The notes below the pieces were generated by a model. It worked only from the letters and a program-made list of their open reading frames with translations, made no database searches and was not told the DNA's origin. The translations under genes and the position numbers were made by a program. From contig OX463780.1 in the NCBI GenBank assembly GCA_949825025.1, positions 31,166,979-31,230,978 on the forward strand: DNA of 64,000 bases. The letters are read 5' to 3'. This DNA is from Siphlonurus alternatus (lineage: Eukaryota; Arthropoda; Insecta; Ephemeroptera; Siphlonuridae). This document shows positions 1-23,504 of this stretch, piece after piece. The first letter of the stretch is position 1, and every line of letters begins with the position of its first letter.

Positions 1-186
1 TAAAGCTCATGGAAGCTCTTATATAATAATGATTTCAAGCACAAAAATACAATGTACCCTTCGAGAAAACATCATGTCAATTTTTTTAAAGAATAATATG
101 AATTAACATTTAGACAAAAAAGGCACATTGATATGGACATGATGAGATGTTTCAATGATACATTTTCCTCTTCTGTAACCTTCCAG

Positions 187-1097
187 CATCCACCCCCGTG
201 ACAAACAGACCGTGGCTGACCGACTTGCCAATGCCGCCAAGTCTCTGCTCTACAGCGAGAACCTCCGCAAGAACGGACCAGTTGTAAGTTCATGTAAAAA
301 GTTATTAAAACAGACAATTTTCAATTTTACCATCAAATCGTCATTTCAGAATACAAGAGTGACGTTCAAACACCTCGAGGTTTTGGTGCAGATATAGAGC
401 TTATATTCAGTTATCATAAAATCTGTTGTTGATTGTAGCAGGTGCTTAAGTTATTTACATTCTGATGAGAGTTCTAAATTAAAGATGATAATTATAAATT
501 CCATTGGAGTGGATATAATTCAACAATAACTCTGACTGATGCTGGAGCGTATAGTCAGTAAAACAAACCATAAAATTTCAAAACACTTAAATTTATAGAA
601 ATTATAAAAATACTAACATATTTCCATTGCAGGTGGTGAACGCTGTCGAGTCATCACCTGGAGTTTTGACCCTGACCTACGACCAGGACATCACGGTGCA
701 AGCTACCAATGGATTTTCTGTGAGTATAATTTATTGATATTATGACCATGTTGCAATATTGAAAACCTAAAAATTTTAGCTTCGAACTAGAATGTAAAAA
801 AAATCATCGTCTTGATTGAAAAAAAAAATACAACTAATCGATGGCATACTGTATTAATTCCTCAAACAAAAGCTCAATAACTCTTGTCTTTGCTAACAGC
901 TGCGTCGCGCGGACGGCTCGTGGGTTGAGACGACGATCGCAAGCTCGTCAGGCCGCGATGTGAACGTGAACGTGGAGGCTGGTGCCACAAACCTCGCGTA
1001 CGCCTGGCTGGGCGTCGTGTGCGACTACAAGGCGTGCGCCATCTACGGCGCTGACAGCGAGGCTCTGCCCGCCCAGGTGTGGCTGTGGGACCTTTAG
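187..1097 (+). CDS. SIAE-like copy 1, 3' end only (last three exons)
   Basis: This is the C-terminal end of a sialate O-acetylesterase-like secreted protein; the rest lies upstream of the window. Exons are 187..283, 633..719 and 900..1097, all with AG acceptors and GT donors and in one continuous frame ending at TAG 1095-1097. The first exon encodes IHPRDK, where His is the expected catalytic histidine of this SGNH family, so this copy may be active. The final exon encodes the family's C-terminal beta domain with the conserved C-x4-C motif (CDYKAC) and ends in LPAQVWLWDL, close to copies 2 and 3. AATAAATAAAT polyadenylation-type signals follow the stop within about 50 bp. The nucleophile exon is outside the window, so activity cannot be judged. 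Confidence 0.88.
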
Positions 1098-1773
1098 AGC
1101 CGGGATTTCTGAGAGAATTGTACATTCACCATAAATAAATAAATACATTATTTTAAACATTCTATTTTTTTCTTATAATATAGTATGATCTCATTTGCAG
1201 ATTGGCTAACTTTCCGATTATGCTTTTATCTTTGAAACCAAAAATGTAATATTTTTATATTAATTGGAGGAACAAATTCTATATAATCGTAAACTTTTTT
1301 TTTTTTTTTTTTTTAAGAATTTTAGATGCTAGCCCACATTGAAATAATTATATTTGTCAGATATTTAATTTTTAAATTAGAAATTAAACAGATGTAAGTT
1401 AGTGCATTCTTCGAATAGATCATTTTAAAGATTGTTTGATTGAATTTTATGGAATTTTGTTCGAAAAGTTCAAGATATAAGAGTAATACGTATTATTTAC
1501 AATTCTAACAATTCTTAATCACAATGGAAGATTTGAATTTCCAATACACATTTAAGTAATTTAAAAAAATAGTAAAAATACAGACCCAGTGAAAAGTTGA
1601 GAAACATTGCAATATGTTTATATAAAAAAATCTTTTAAGGTATGATAACATTCATCTCACGCATTAACTGTGGAGTCAGAGGTGAGATAAAGTCATGAGA
1701 GATTACAGAATGATTAATCTAATTAAGCCACCGTAATTTAAAACCATACCTTCAGTCCACATTTTATACGAGA
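1098..1773. other. intergenic spacer between SIAE copies 1 and 2
   Basis: AT-rich spacer of about 680 bp. It holds the copy 1 polyadenylation signals, a poly-T run near 1295-1314, and presumably the promoter of copy 2. An Inr-like TCAGTC occurs at 1753-1758, 16 bp before the copy 2 ATG. No other gene was seen. Confidence 0.5.
1131..1146 (+). promoter_or_regulatory. polyadenylation signal of SIAE-like copy 1
   Basis: Overlapping AATAAA hexamers lie about 35-45 bp after the stop codon, at the expected place for 3' end formation. Confidence 0.6.
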
Positions 1774-4700
1774 ATGGAAGTTGTCATTTGGCTCGTGACT
1801 TTCTGTCTCCTTGTTGTTTCCGGAAATAGTGAGACAATTTTGTAGCTGACATAATTAATAGTAATTTTATAGTTATTAAGGTTCTAGTTTAAAGAGACGT
1901 TTTAAAATTTTGAACCATGTCTATCTTAATTTTACTTTATAGTTCTCGGTTTACCATCCTTGCAATATTTATAAAATAAAGTGGATTTGTTTTATTGACT
2001 GCATGCCAATAAACATAAATTAAAGTCAAATTTTCAATAATACTTGTTCTGTTATTTTTTTATCATAGACTAAATTTACTGTGCAGTACATAACATTTTA
2101 TCACATTATTATAAAAATATTTCCAAGTTTACTTTTAGAGATTTTTTTCTGGATTTTATTTATTTATTTTTATTTTTTTCATATTCATATGCACAGAATC
2201 AACATTGATGGTTCATAGTTCATACATAATTCAAACATTTTAGGCCAGCTGTCAAGGTTCCGGCCAGCCAACATGTTCGCGGATGACATGGTTCTCCAGA
2301 TGGAGCCCAAGAGCGCTCAAGTCTGGGGTTATGGTGACCCGGGAGCACCGGTGACCGTCCGCTTGTTGACGGAGCGGTACTCCACAACCGTTTCACGTAA
2401 GCTCGCATGGTTTATGATCTACAACACTATGGTGCTCTAACAATTCGATATTTAGCCGAAGGTAAATGGAGCGTTCGTCTTGCACCACAGCCAGCTGGAG
2501 GACCCTTGGTTCTGGGAATTACTCACGTAAGACGCTCTAATGTCTTGTAGTTAAATATGATTAATGAATGTAATTTGTTATATAGGGTACAGGAGACTTG
2601 TGGTTTCTGAACGTTTGGTTTGGAGACGTGTGGGTGTGTAGCGGACAAAGCAATATGCAGATGCCTTTATCTCGGGTATGATCTAATATATAAAATAAAG
2701 ACCTAAATTTTTAATAGCATATATAAGGCAAGTAATTAATGCATTCTATATTATTAATATGTTTACATTTTCTTCAAATGTAACGACCTCACGTTTATTC
2801 ACTTTTGATGCTACCTTGCAGTCAGATATTTATTTAATACTCCAATAAGACGTTCCTTTATATTAATACGTTCATAAATAAAGGACCGTTTCTCAGGTGT
2901 TCAACGCTACTGCGGAGGTTGACAAAGCTCTGCAGTACCCCCAGTTGCGCCTGCTGCACCTCACCAACGTATTCTCCGAGGTGGAACTCGAGGAATTGGA
3001 GAACGTTACCACGCTCTGGCAGCCTCCCTCTGAAGGCGAGTCACATATTTCATTTGCTCTTATTAAAACTTGACAGGAAGGTCCATTTGTTCATAAGTGG
3101 GCTTGATCCTGCGACTTACTCGTCAATAGACCTCCATTGTGGTACGCCCACAGAGCCTTCAATGTTATCTGGTCTCCTTACAACATTTTTATCACTTTTT
3201 TTTTTCGTAACATTGCAGATGGATATCATAATATCTGAAATTTACTGTAAATATATTTTGTTTTATTGACGTTCTAGCATTTCCCGTCTATAATTACACT
3301 ATCTAAAAATAATCACATTAAAAATAACGATGTCAACAGAAAACGTCCCTGACTTCTCCGCACTGTGTCTGCTGTACGGCGAACGTCTCTCGGACTCTCT
3401 GGGCGGTCGTCCCATCGGTCTGATCGACACCACGTGGGGAGGTACTCGCATCGAGGCCTGGAGCTCACCACGTGCCACCACCTTTTGTAACACACCGCCA
3501 TTTAGCAACAGGTCTGCCCTCACTCTCAAAAAACACAGTTAAAATTTCATCTCTCACGACACACTCTTTATAACATGCAGTGAGGATCCTAATGCTGACC
3601 ACGTGCTGTGGAACGCTATGATCAAACCGTTGACAAGCTTGGCCGTACGTGGAGCAATCTGGTACCAAGGTGAGTAAACTCACCACATTGTTTAATATTT
3701 TGCAAGTTTGGAGGGAAGGAGCTTCATAATAATTATGACATGCAATTCAGAGTACCGAGTTCTAGGTGAACCTTATTTTTCCTCATTACAAGTTACTTTT
3801 AAAAGTGTAAGTAGTACGTTAATATAAGTTAAATTAAGCTAAAGCTAATTAATTAAAGCCTATCCAAAGAGGACTTATTCTATAAAGGATGACCGTTTTA
3901 AACGGTTGAGGGTGTTATGGCAGATACATGCAGTCTATATTAAATTTATTGAATTCTACTTCATTGAATAAGTAAATTAATATTGTCTGATAATATTTTT
4001 GTTGAGAAGTTAGAGACAATAATTGTCTACTTCTAATTAAATGAGCGAATTAAAATAACTCAGACACCATGACCGAGTACTTGACGTTAATTTAATTTGA
4101 ATTATTTTCAACTCAGGCGAGAGCAACGTAGACTACAACGCAGAGTACTACTCTTGTCACGTCCAGCGTCTCGTTCATGACTGGAGCAGCTCGTTCGCGG
4201 ATGGAGACGTGGCGGCTGAAAACGGACTTGCATTTCCCTTCGGTATCGTGCAGGTGAAATATAAATTAACCTTAATTACTATAAAACATAAATCAAATTA
4301 ACCTATTACAGATCGGTCCGTACAGCGCAGGCGACAACTTGCAGTACGGTGCACTGCGCTGGCACCAAACCATCGACCTCGGAGTGCTGCCCAACGTGTT
4401 CATGCCCGAGACCTTCATGGCCTCAACGTATGACCTCACCGACCCTGAGTCGCCGACTGGAGAGTGCGTCAGTTATAATTTAAAAAACTTTCAGGTGAAA
4501 ATTACTTGCTGTTCCAGTTATTCCCTTTCTTTTAAAATTCAGCTTCCTCAATAAAAGAGCAAAATTTTGAAGCAAAGAAAAGCTGAAACAACATTAATTT
4601 TCAACTAGGAAGACGACAGTTCGTAGATTTTTTTTTATACATTTTAGTTCAACTTCTGAATTGTTTGGCACTTTCAGCATTCACTTTCGTGACAAGCAGA

Positions 4701-5968
4701 CGATAGCCACACGGCTCGCAAATACCGCCAAATCTTTGTTATACGACGAGGATTTTCATAAAAGCGGACCAATTGTAAGTTAATTGCCAATGGGGTACTG
4801 ACCGGTATTTGAGTTAGCAATACTAATAAAAAGTACTGTGAATTCTATGAAGAACGAGCCCTATTAGAGCATTCTACGACAATTTGCTGATTTTATATGA
4901 ATTTTTAAAACTTTTTTTGTGACGTCATAGCATTGAATCTTAAATGGGAAAATGCATCAGTTAACATTGCTAAAATGAAAAGTTATTGAGGTAGAAATTT
5001 GAAACCTTCATTATCGTGATTCTAGCACCAAAAAACCTTGCAAATGAAGTTTTGGTTACATTTCAATATTAAGTATGGTATTTGGTAATGTTAACTGATA
5101 TGTTTTCCCATTTAAGATTCATATGACGTAATTTTTGAGATGTTTTAAAAAATTCATATAAAATCAGGAAATTGTCGTAGATGCTGTAATAGGGCTAATT
5201 TCATGAAATTATCGTGCCTTATGAAATATTGACAAAAACTTGCAACTTTTTTTTTTTTTGGTCATTACCCCATTGACATCGTACGAGTTAAAATTCCTAT
5301 ATTTTCTAAAAATTAAAACATGCTATAATAAAATATTATGCTTATTATTAAATTTATTTTGCATATTTTGTCAGACACGATGGTTTTAATTACGATAAAA
5401 ACTTTAACTTTAGGATTTTTTCTACATTTGTAAATTGTTGGAAAATATACAGGATATAGAAACTCTGGAAAATATATGTTTTTTTTTTCTTTTCTTGCAT
5501 GCTGGTCGTGATGGCGGTCGAGTCTTCACCTGGTACCCTGACTATGACCTATGACATGGAAATCGAGGTGCGAGGAACTGCAGGCTTCTCAGTAAGTACC
5601 GTTGTCTTCACACTACCCTTAAATATAAAAAATCAGGGAGGATCGTACGGTTTAAGAGATTCCAATTAATCTTCATGCCATAATTTGCTCTTCAGGTAAA
5701 TTAAACAATAAATTTATAAATTTGTGTTCTCCAGTACCGTCTCCCGGACAACTCGTGGGTGCAGACTTCCATCACGAGCGTGTCCGGCCGTGACGTCACC
5801 GTGACCTTCGACCCCACGGCAACCCACCTGGCCTACGGCTTCCTGGCCGTCGTTTGCGACTACAAGAAATGTTCTATCTACTCGGGCGACTCTCAAACTC
5901 TGCCTGCCCAAGTCTGGCTATGGAACCTCGAGGATATTAGAAAAACTAATCTTGAAAATTGGTTGTAA
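1774..5968 (+). CDS. SIAE-like copy 2, secreted sialate O-acetylesterase family, complete
   Basis: Predicted secreted esterase of the sialate O-acetylesterase family, which removes O-acetyl groups from sialic acids. Exons: 1774..1828, 2244..2396, 2456..2526, 2586..2675, 2897..3035, 3340..3511, 3581..3669, 4117..4253, 4312..4463, 4678..4774, 5505..5591, 5735..5968 (491 aa). The ATG opens a signal peptide (MEVVIWLVTFCLLVVSGN), then a beta domain with the MVLQMEPKSAQVWGYG signature. GDVWVCSGQSN carries the nucleophile Ser (about residue 115), WYQGESN follows near 254-260, and IHFRDK holds the expected catalytic His (about 355). C-x4-C lies near the C-terminus. Two splice sites are odd: intron 5 has a GC donor, and intron 10 ends in TG at the homologous boundary. 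An AG 18 bp further in would keep the frame. Family assignment is strong; substrate is inferred. Confidence 0.9.
4788..5275. repeat. foldback/MITE in intron 10 of SIAE copy 2
   Basis: The ends are inverted copies (CAATGGGGTACTGACC at left, GGTCATTACCCCATTG at right) and much of the interior pairs imperfectly. About 490 bp, non-coding. It accounts for most of this intron. Confidence 0.7.
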
Positions 5969-6645
5969 CTTTTTATTAAATTTTTAATTGAACTTTTATC
6001 ATGCTTTTTCTTTAAAATCGAATCCGTTCAAATATTTCTATTGTTGTATTTGGTTACGACAAAATGACAAAATATGAAAATCCACAACATTAAATGAATA
6101 GTATATATTGATATATTATATATAATACAGGCATGTTATAATTATGTTTAATGGCAGGGTTGTATACAACCCTGGTTTAATGGTGCATTCTCAGTTTATT
6201 TTATGTATTTTTTTTAATAAATATTTTTTCTTTTGTTAACAAAACTTTCAAAATGTGATTAATATACATTTTTGAAATTACACAATACATTATAAATTTC
6301 TTAAGTTAACATTTCACTGCCTAGTAACAAGATTATATAATATATATATGCAATCTTGATAAACAAAATCATATTCTATAAGCACGTGTTAGTAATGTGA
6401 AATATTATTCAATACTAGTCTAGTCTGCAAATATTTGACGGGGGACCAATTCACAAAGCAAAGCTAGAGCAGTTATCATATAATTATTATTATGATAATA
6501 AACGTCTTTAAAATGTAGAGTATTGATAATTTTGAAGCTTCAAAGTGATGCGGGTTAAAAAAATCAATATGCTGGTGATCATAATCTAATCTACAGAAGT
6601 GTATAAGAGGTCTGGTTTGTCCTGGCTCGGTCACTTGCACTGAAG
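5969..6645. other. intergenic spacer with copy 3 promoter
   Basis: AT-rich spacer without a gene. Its right end carries the probable core promoter of SIAE copy 3. Confidence 0.5.
6602..6636 (+). promoter_or_regulatory. putative core promoter of SIAE copy 3 (TATA + Inr)
   Basis: TATAAGA at 6602-6608 is followed 29 bp later by TCACTT (6631-6636), which fits the arthropod initiator TCAKTY. Together they put a start site 15 bp ahead of the ATG at 6646. Inferred from motif spacing only. Confidence 0.5.
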
Positions 6646-9600
6646 ATGTCTTCCACCGTGTGGTTCGTGGCGCTCGCCGCTCTGCTTTGCTGGGCCCCGG
6701 GACAAGGTGGGTCCTTCGCACATTCTTAGATTTCTTCCGGTATTAAATCTCACGGAACTGACAGTTCTGGTCAAGACGAAAATCATGACCAAAAATATTT
6801 AGATTACAAGTGCCATACTAGGTTAATTAATATTACAATTATTTAACTTAAATTTCCTTGCAGCTTTTGGGTACAGAATTAGAGAGCAGGTATAGTTAGA
6901 TGCCATTAATTAAAAATTTGCCACTAGACTTAAATTGCAATGTAAAATACAAATTGCTTACATAATCTGGAATTAAGTTATTAAGTAATTGCAGTGAAGG
7001 TCTTTTGAAATTAAAGTATTTTAAATGTAAAGGAATTAAAAAAAAACAAAACATAATATTATAACGTTAGTATATTTATGTGTGTATTAAAAATTATTAT
7101 TATATAACTTTTCAATATTTGTACAATATAATTTCATATCAGTTTCAATTAATTCTCATGATATATATCTCTCACAAATACTAAGTCGTCTTATCTCTGC
7201 AACAAAGTTTATTTGTGCACGCTCATCATCTGTGGTTTAGTAACTTATTATCTATAAGTTGTATCTGAAAGATTTTTTGAAATAATTAAAAATATATATC
7301 AAAACTCTCCATTCAGTAAATAATTCATGAAAAAATAAAATTCAGTATTTGAAATACAGAATATGATGTTAACCCTAACATTACTAAGGATTTGTCATTT
7401 TTACAAGATAAGGGAAGGGAAAGAGAATAAACGAAAAAAAAAAAAAATAATAATAATAATAAATAAATATTTTTAACGGCAGTTTCAACCTTATTCTTCC
7501 CCTTAGTTAAGTTTAATAAAAAAGAAAAATCCTTCAATCTATTTCACGTGACAGCCCAGCAAACATTCCGTCTGGCGAACATCTACGCTGACGAGATGGT
7601 TCTCCAGATGGCTCCCAAGAGCGCGCACATTTGGGGCTTTGGAGAACCGGGGTCACAGGTCACCATCACGTTCGGGTCGTCACAGGAATTCTCCGGCACC
7701 ACAGGGGGTAAGCCTACCTTACATAATTCCATTCAGTCATTATAATTCCATATTACTTTAGATTGATTTTTAAGAACTATTACTTTGATATTAAATTGCC
7801 CAAGATTCTAGCCTATCCTAACTTTAGAATAATAAAGTGAATATCATTTTACGTAATTAATGGAGTTGTAAGAAATCACCAACATTTCTGCGAAGTGACC
7901 GTTTTCCGGTAATATTACAGCTGACGGAAAGTGGAGTGTTCGTCTGCAACCGCAGCAGGCTGGAGGTCCGTGGCAACTAAACATCGACTACAGCCCTCTC
8001 AGTGTGAGTGTTGCCGTTCGAAATGAACTCAGAATAGAGCACGCATATTAAATGGTTGGATTCACTGCTTACAAGATAACACCCTGATGGGACCATGATG
8101 CTTCCTTCCTCTTCCGCAGCCATTATCCAGCTCCTCGCCTTAAAAGGCCTAGTTATTCGCCTTATTCAGCATGTATACGAAATAACTAAATAATTGTCTT
8201 TGTTTCAATTTTAATTATTTAATTTATAATTTTTTTTTTTTCTCTATCTCTATAATAAAGTGACTATTTAAATGCATGATATGATGTTATAGGGTAACAA
8301 CGAAGCCACTACGCTGAAGGTCTGGTTTGGTGACGTGTGGGTGTGTGGCGGTCAGAGCAACATGCAGATGATCATCAGAGATGTAAGGATCATTCACGTT
8401 TGAATTTTGAAAGTGGTAAAATAATTAGTATAATATTATTATAGAACTATTTGCTTCTATTTCTAAAATACAAATAAATTTATATAAAAGTGATAAAGAG
8501 CAAAAACATAAATAAAAATATAATTATATATTAATGTACGCTAAGTACAGTTTCGAAATTTTTAAAAAAATATATTTCATATAGATTTTATTTAGTAATT
8601 TATCTTCTTTCTTATAAGTAATATTTTATTATCAATCTCACTCTACATCTGGCTAAAATAATGGTTAAATAATCTAAATGCAGGCCTGTACTAGTACCAA
8701 GTTCACTGATACCATGCAGCTGACTCCTGCAGTTATAATACCTCCCAGCATCCATGAATGTGATGTGACCAATGTTTGTCTGCTGCAGACGTTCAACGCC
8801 CCTGAGGAGACCGAGAAGGCCGTGACGTCATACCAGAACCTTCGTCTGATGCTCGTCAACATGGAGTACTCGGACGTGGAGTACGACGAGATCGGCAGCA
8901 TCGGTATCCCCTGGAGCGCGCCATCATATGGTACTGTTATTTGTTTATTGAATTTTGGGAAAGAAATCAAATTAACTGTAGTATCTTTCATTAATTTTTC
9001 CGTCATTTAACACTTAACATTTAAAATAATTATAGTCCTGGAAGCATGTTATTTTTTATGTGAAACTCTCTAATGAAATGAACGAACCATATATAATAAC
9101 CGTGAACCCCATTTTAAAATTACAGAGAACGTACCGAACTTCTCAGCTCTGTGTATCATGTTCGGCGAGCGTCTCTCAGACTCCCTTGGCGGTCGTCCCA
9201 TCGGTCTGATCGCCAGTACTTGGTGGGGCACACCCATCGAGGCCTGGAGCTCTCCCCGCGTCCTCGAGTACTGTGGAACCCCTGCCGGCACGGAGTAAGT
9301 GTCCATCAACCACTCTTCAGTGTTTTTTATTGCTATCATGTCCATGTTGTTACAGCGTGAATCAGAACCAGGATCACGTGCTGTGGAACGCCCAGATCCA
9401 CCCTCTCATCGCTCTGGCTGTGCGTGGTGCCATCTGGTACCAAGGTAAATTAATTTTCAAACTGATAAGTAATTTTTCTCTTAAAAGATATCTGAAGATG
9501 TGATGTATTTTTTACAATGCAAAATCAATGAGCAGAATAATCTCTTTTAATCTTCACTTTCTATTTCACTTTCTTTATCTTTAGAGCTCATGTTGATAAA

Positions 9601-11656
9601 GAAATATACAATTTTAATCACACCCACCATTTTAATTACCACACATCTTATGACCGTTCTGGTTGCAGGCGAGACAAACGCGGGCTACAACCAGGACTAC
9701 TACCCGTGCCACATTCAGCGCCTCGTGGCGGACTGGCAGAACAGCTTTGTGGACGGACACGTGGGAGTACCTGCGGAGAACAACGTGGCCTTCCCCTTCG
9801 GCATCGTGCAGGTGTGTAAAGGAAACATTTACATGAATAATTCCCCTTGAATTCCTTTTTTTTAAGGGTCGTTGCAATTTAAAATTTCTTGACACCAATA
9901 ATAATAATTAATAATATTCGTTTATTAGGTTACCAATACTGATATTAGATGATCACAGTGCTAATTAAGCTATAATAGTACATGTCTGTAACGGCGAAAT
10001 ATTATCTTGGTGGAGAAATATTACATTTTCAAATATTCTGTTTGCCATTTGTTGAAAAAAAAAAAAAGCGTGCATACAAAATAAAGATAGTTAAGAAAGA
10101 AAATACGTGCACCACCACGAGATAGATTACCACGTGACTTTGCTCCATGCAGATCGGGCCATATCTGGAGGGCGATGACCTTCAGTACGGTAGCGTACGC
10201 TGGCACCAAACCGTGGACCAGGGCGTGCTCCCCAACGTGTACATGCCAGAGGCTTTCTTCGCGGCTTCCTACGACACCACGGACCCTGATTCTCCCACTG
10301 GAAAGTAAGTGTACATTGAGGAGTACAAAATTAAAAGTCAGGACATTCAAATTCTTGTATGTTAATGTCATGATTCAGACTTCAACTACAAGAAATAATA
10401 CTTTTTCTGTAAATCACTTTTACTTCATTTATATTAATAAAGTTTTACCACCAAAATAATGTTACGAAGATTACTTTAATTTGATTTAGTTTAATTTTTA
10501 ATTAAATTAATTTATTCGCCACTGTTTTCTTGTCACAAAATATTAATTAACGCGGGCATACAGATACATAAATGGCATCAGGGGTTGAATCAATACATAA
10601 ATAATTGTATTGGAAATTAAGCCATGACATTCTTTAAAAATCCAAGTTTTAATTTATTGTATTTATGAGAATTACGGAGTGAATTACCTAAAATTCTATG
10701 TTAATTTTCCTTCTAGCATCCACCCCCGTGACAAGCAGACGATCGCAGACAGGCTCGCAAACTCCGCCAAGGTTCTGCTCTACAACGAAGTGCACAGCAC
10801 GCGCGGGCCCGTGGTATATAAATATGACGAAGCTCAAAATATTAATTGAGTTATCATGTGGATATTAACGCAGCTAATAATAAATTTTTCACGCTGTTGA
10901 TGATTATTTTTCTTTAATTTTTTTAATAGTAGCTATAAGTGAATCATGTATTAAGTTTTTAATAACTTTAGATACGAGTGATACTGATATTACTTTTCCC
11001 CCACTCAGGTCGTTGCAACTACCGTGAAAGAGCCTGGTGTCCTCACCCTGACGTACGACACTGACCTCTTTGTGCAAGGGACCACCGGGTTCTCGGTAAG
11101 TAATAATGGCATAAAAATTTAGATTATACTGCTTAGTTGTAGTTCAATGAAAATTGGTTAATGCTGTTATTTTAATAATTTTATTTCATACATGACACAT
11201 GTCATTCCCTGATTTAAGATTTAACGCCTCATTTTTATTCGAAATGTGTTATGTGTAAAAAAAATGGTTATTTTCATTTTATACCAATTTTAATTGTCTG
11301 ATTAAAATAATACCAACGAATAGTAAGAAAATGCAAAGTGATAATTGAAGTCAAATACTGTACAACTACAATACCACAATTTATATTAAGAACTAGCTGT
11401 CATGTGGTTGTTAATCTGCGTATAATGTGTTCCCCAGTACCGTCTCCCGGACAACTCGTGGGTGCAGACTTCCATCACGAGCGTGTCCGGTCGTGACGTC
11501 ACGGTGACTTTCGACCCCACGGCCACCCACCTGGCCTACGGCTTCCTGGCCGTCGTTTGCGACTACAAGAAATGTTCCATCTACTCGGACGGCGTGGAAT
11601 CCCTACCCGCGCAGATCTGGTTGTGGGACCTCGCACTGATCAGAGCACAAAATTAA
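6646..11656 (+). CDS. SIAE-like copy 3, secreted sialate O-acetylesterase family, complete and catalytically intact
   Basis: The most canonical copy, 494 aa. Exons: 6646..6706, 7555..7707, 7921..8003, 8293..8382, 8789..8930, 9126..9294, 9356..9444, 9669..9811, 10153..10304, 10717..10813, 11009..11095, 11438..11656. All junctions are GT/AG. A signal peptide occupies residues 1-20. FRLANIYADEMVLQMAPKSA starts the N-terminal beta domain. GDVWVCGGQSN carries the predicted nucleophile Ser121, and WYQGETN (260-266) is the SGNH block containing the oxyanion-hole Asn. NIHPRDK carries the predicted catalytic His363. C463 and C468 form the conserved C-x4-C. It lies 677 bp after copy 2 in the same direction. 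Its last exon is almost identical to that of copy 2 although other exons differ clearly, suggesting gene conversion. Expected role: secreted removal of O-acetyl esters from sialic acid or similar sugars. Confidence 0.92.
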
Positions 11657-12296
11657 TATTCACTGAATTTATGTAAAGCATTTTAAATAAATAAACAACT
11701 GAAACAAATATTGTGAATACATTTTTTTACAATCTATGTGCTGTACTGAAGTTTAAACAGTAGACATGAGAGTTTAGCAACAAGAAATGAATTTTAATTA
11801 ACTTCAAAATTATTATCTGTAATTTAAAACAATTTCTTGTAGAGCATATCATGCTTTAAACAAAATTAGATTATTTTAAAATTGAGCACGCAATATCTAA
11901 AAATTTCTAAAACGGACAGTCAATGCGCCTGTAAAACATGCAACCCCTTCAGTAGACGTGGGCCACAGCACAGCATCAATAACCCAATATTTTAGAGTGC
12001 AATGCCATCTTTGTTTTAATTTCAGTGACACTAATCTGATTAACTCATTGCATACAGTATGAGAAATATTAAAAACAAATCATCCATGCATTTAAAACCA
12101 TTTTGTTATTTAGACGATACTCCATCAATATTTTTTTTTAATAGATTTTTTATTTCACACACATAATTTATAAATAAATCCAGACGTGTATTGATTCGTG
12201 GAATTTTCTGCTCTTCTTATCTCGCCTCGCCAGAGATAACGCGAGTTGGTCGCCGGATCGTTGACTTGCGAGTGTCAGTCTAAAAGAACCTGCAGC
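11657..12296. other. intergenic spacer between SIAE copies 3 and 4
   Basis: AT-rich, no gene seen. AATAAATAAA at about 11685-11694 is the probable copy 3 polyadenylation signal. TCAGTC at 12275-12280 fits an initiator for copy 4; no clear TATA box was seen. Confidence 0.45.
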
Positions 12297-22136
<9,840 letters not shown>

Positions 22137-23458
22137 TCAATGACACCACGCCAAAATGTAGCAATCAAATATCATCAATAATTACAATTTTTATAGAAGT
22201 TATAATAATTAAAACTAAAATTATCATACATAATATAATATATGAAGCAGAGTTAATATGTAATAGGTCTGAAATTTAATATGAGTATCATGAAATTATA
22301 TGATGATTATTAATTACAATTACTAAAATTTAATATTTTTCATAATATATATATATATATATATATATAATTATATTTCTGACACAATTTGCAGATCTTT
22401 ATAGTTAGCGATCAAGTATAAAATTATATTGTAAAAACAAAAAATTAAATATAGCCTCAAGGGGTAGCTGCCACTGTGATGAAATAGTGGTACAATTAAA
22501 TCATGCATGCTGTCCCTCTCCACGCACGTACCCAATATATTATGACTGTCATTTATATTATGACATAAATAAACAGGCTATGGTAGCCCGTGGCAACCAT
22601 CCTTTCCCTCCGTTATTACCCTGCCTGCATGAAAAAAAAAAAAAAAAAAAAAAAAAAAGTTCATGATACATATTACTTTTTGCAATCTGCATTAAATATT
22701 AATCAGCCTCCTTTTCAACCAATAAAAATGTCTACCTAATTTTCATGATTTTCTTATTGGCCTATAACAATACATATAACTGTAATATATATCATTATAC
22801 CTAATATTCTGTATTATATAAATATGTATATATATTTTTGGACATGCCTGAAATTTTTATTTGATAGGTAACTACAGTAGTTTTAGGCCATCAGATATTT
22901 AAGCTGCAACTAAAAGTTTGTAAAATTAATGCTTCCATTTGTCAACCTCTATAGCAGCTTATATAATTATTAATTAATCATTTACAAAAAATCAATGTAT
23001 TTTAATTCAAATACTTCTTTAGTTTCTAAATTAGTCCATTAGTGCCTGATAAGTTAAACCATAAAAACGATATTGAATTAATTACTTTAAATAGGACCCA
23101 CATTTTACAAATATCTGTCACTTCTACATAAATAATAAAATTAATAAATTTATCGTTGTTGCACAAAAAGCAGAAACAGAATCCAGTAGCTTACAAATAT
23201 AAATGTGCTTGAATCAAGTCCACTCTCTCCTCTCCATCTCCAGGCAAAAATGTAGTTGCACCTTTTGAGCAACAATCGATAGATTGTATACTACACAGTA
23301 TGTTGTAAGTTATGACAAAAATATGAAGTTTAATTGTTATTTTTTTATTATAAAATATATTTCTTTTTACAAATTTAAGAAAAATTACAAAATATACACA
23401 TAGACTGCACTTACAAGAACCTATCAGCAGTGTGTAATGGAAAGTGAAGAATTTTTAA

Positions 23459-23504
<46 letters not shown>

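Noticed and set aside
8674..9010. Two overlapping 110-codon frames on opposite strands
   Set aside because: The + strand frame is read-through of SIAE copy 3 exon 5 into its flanks and the minus frame is its shadow; the real exon is 8789..8930.
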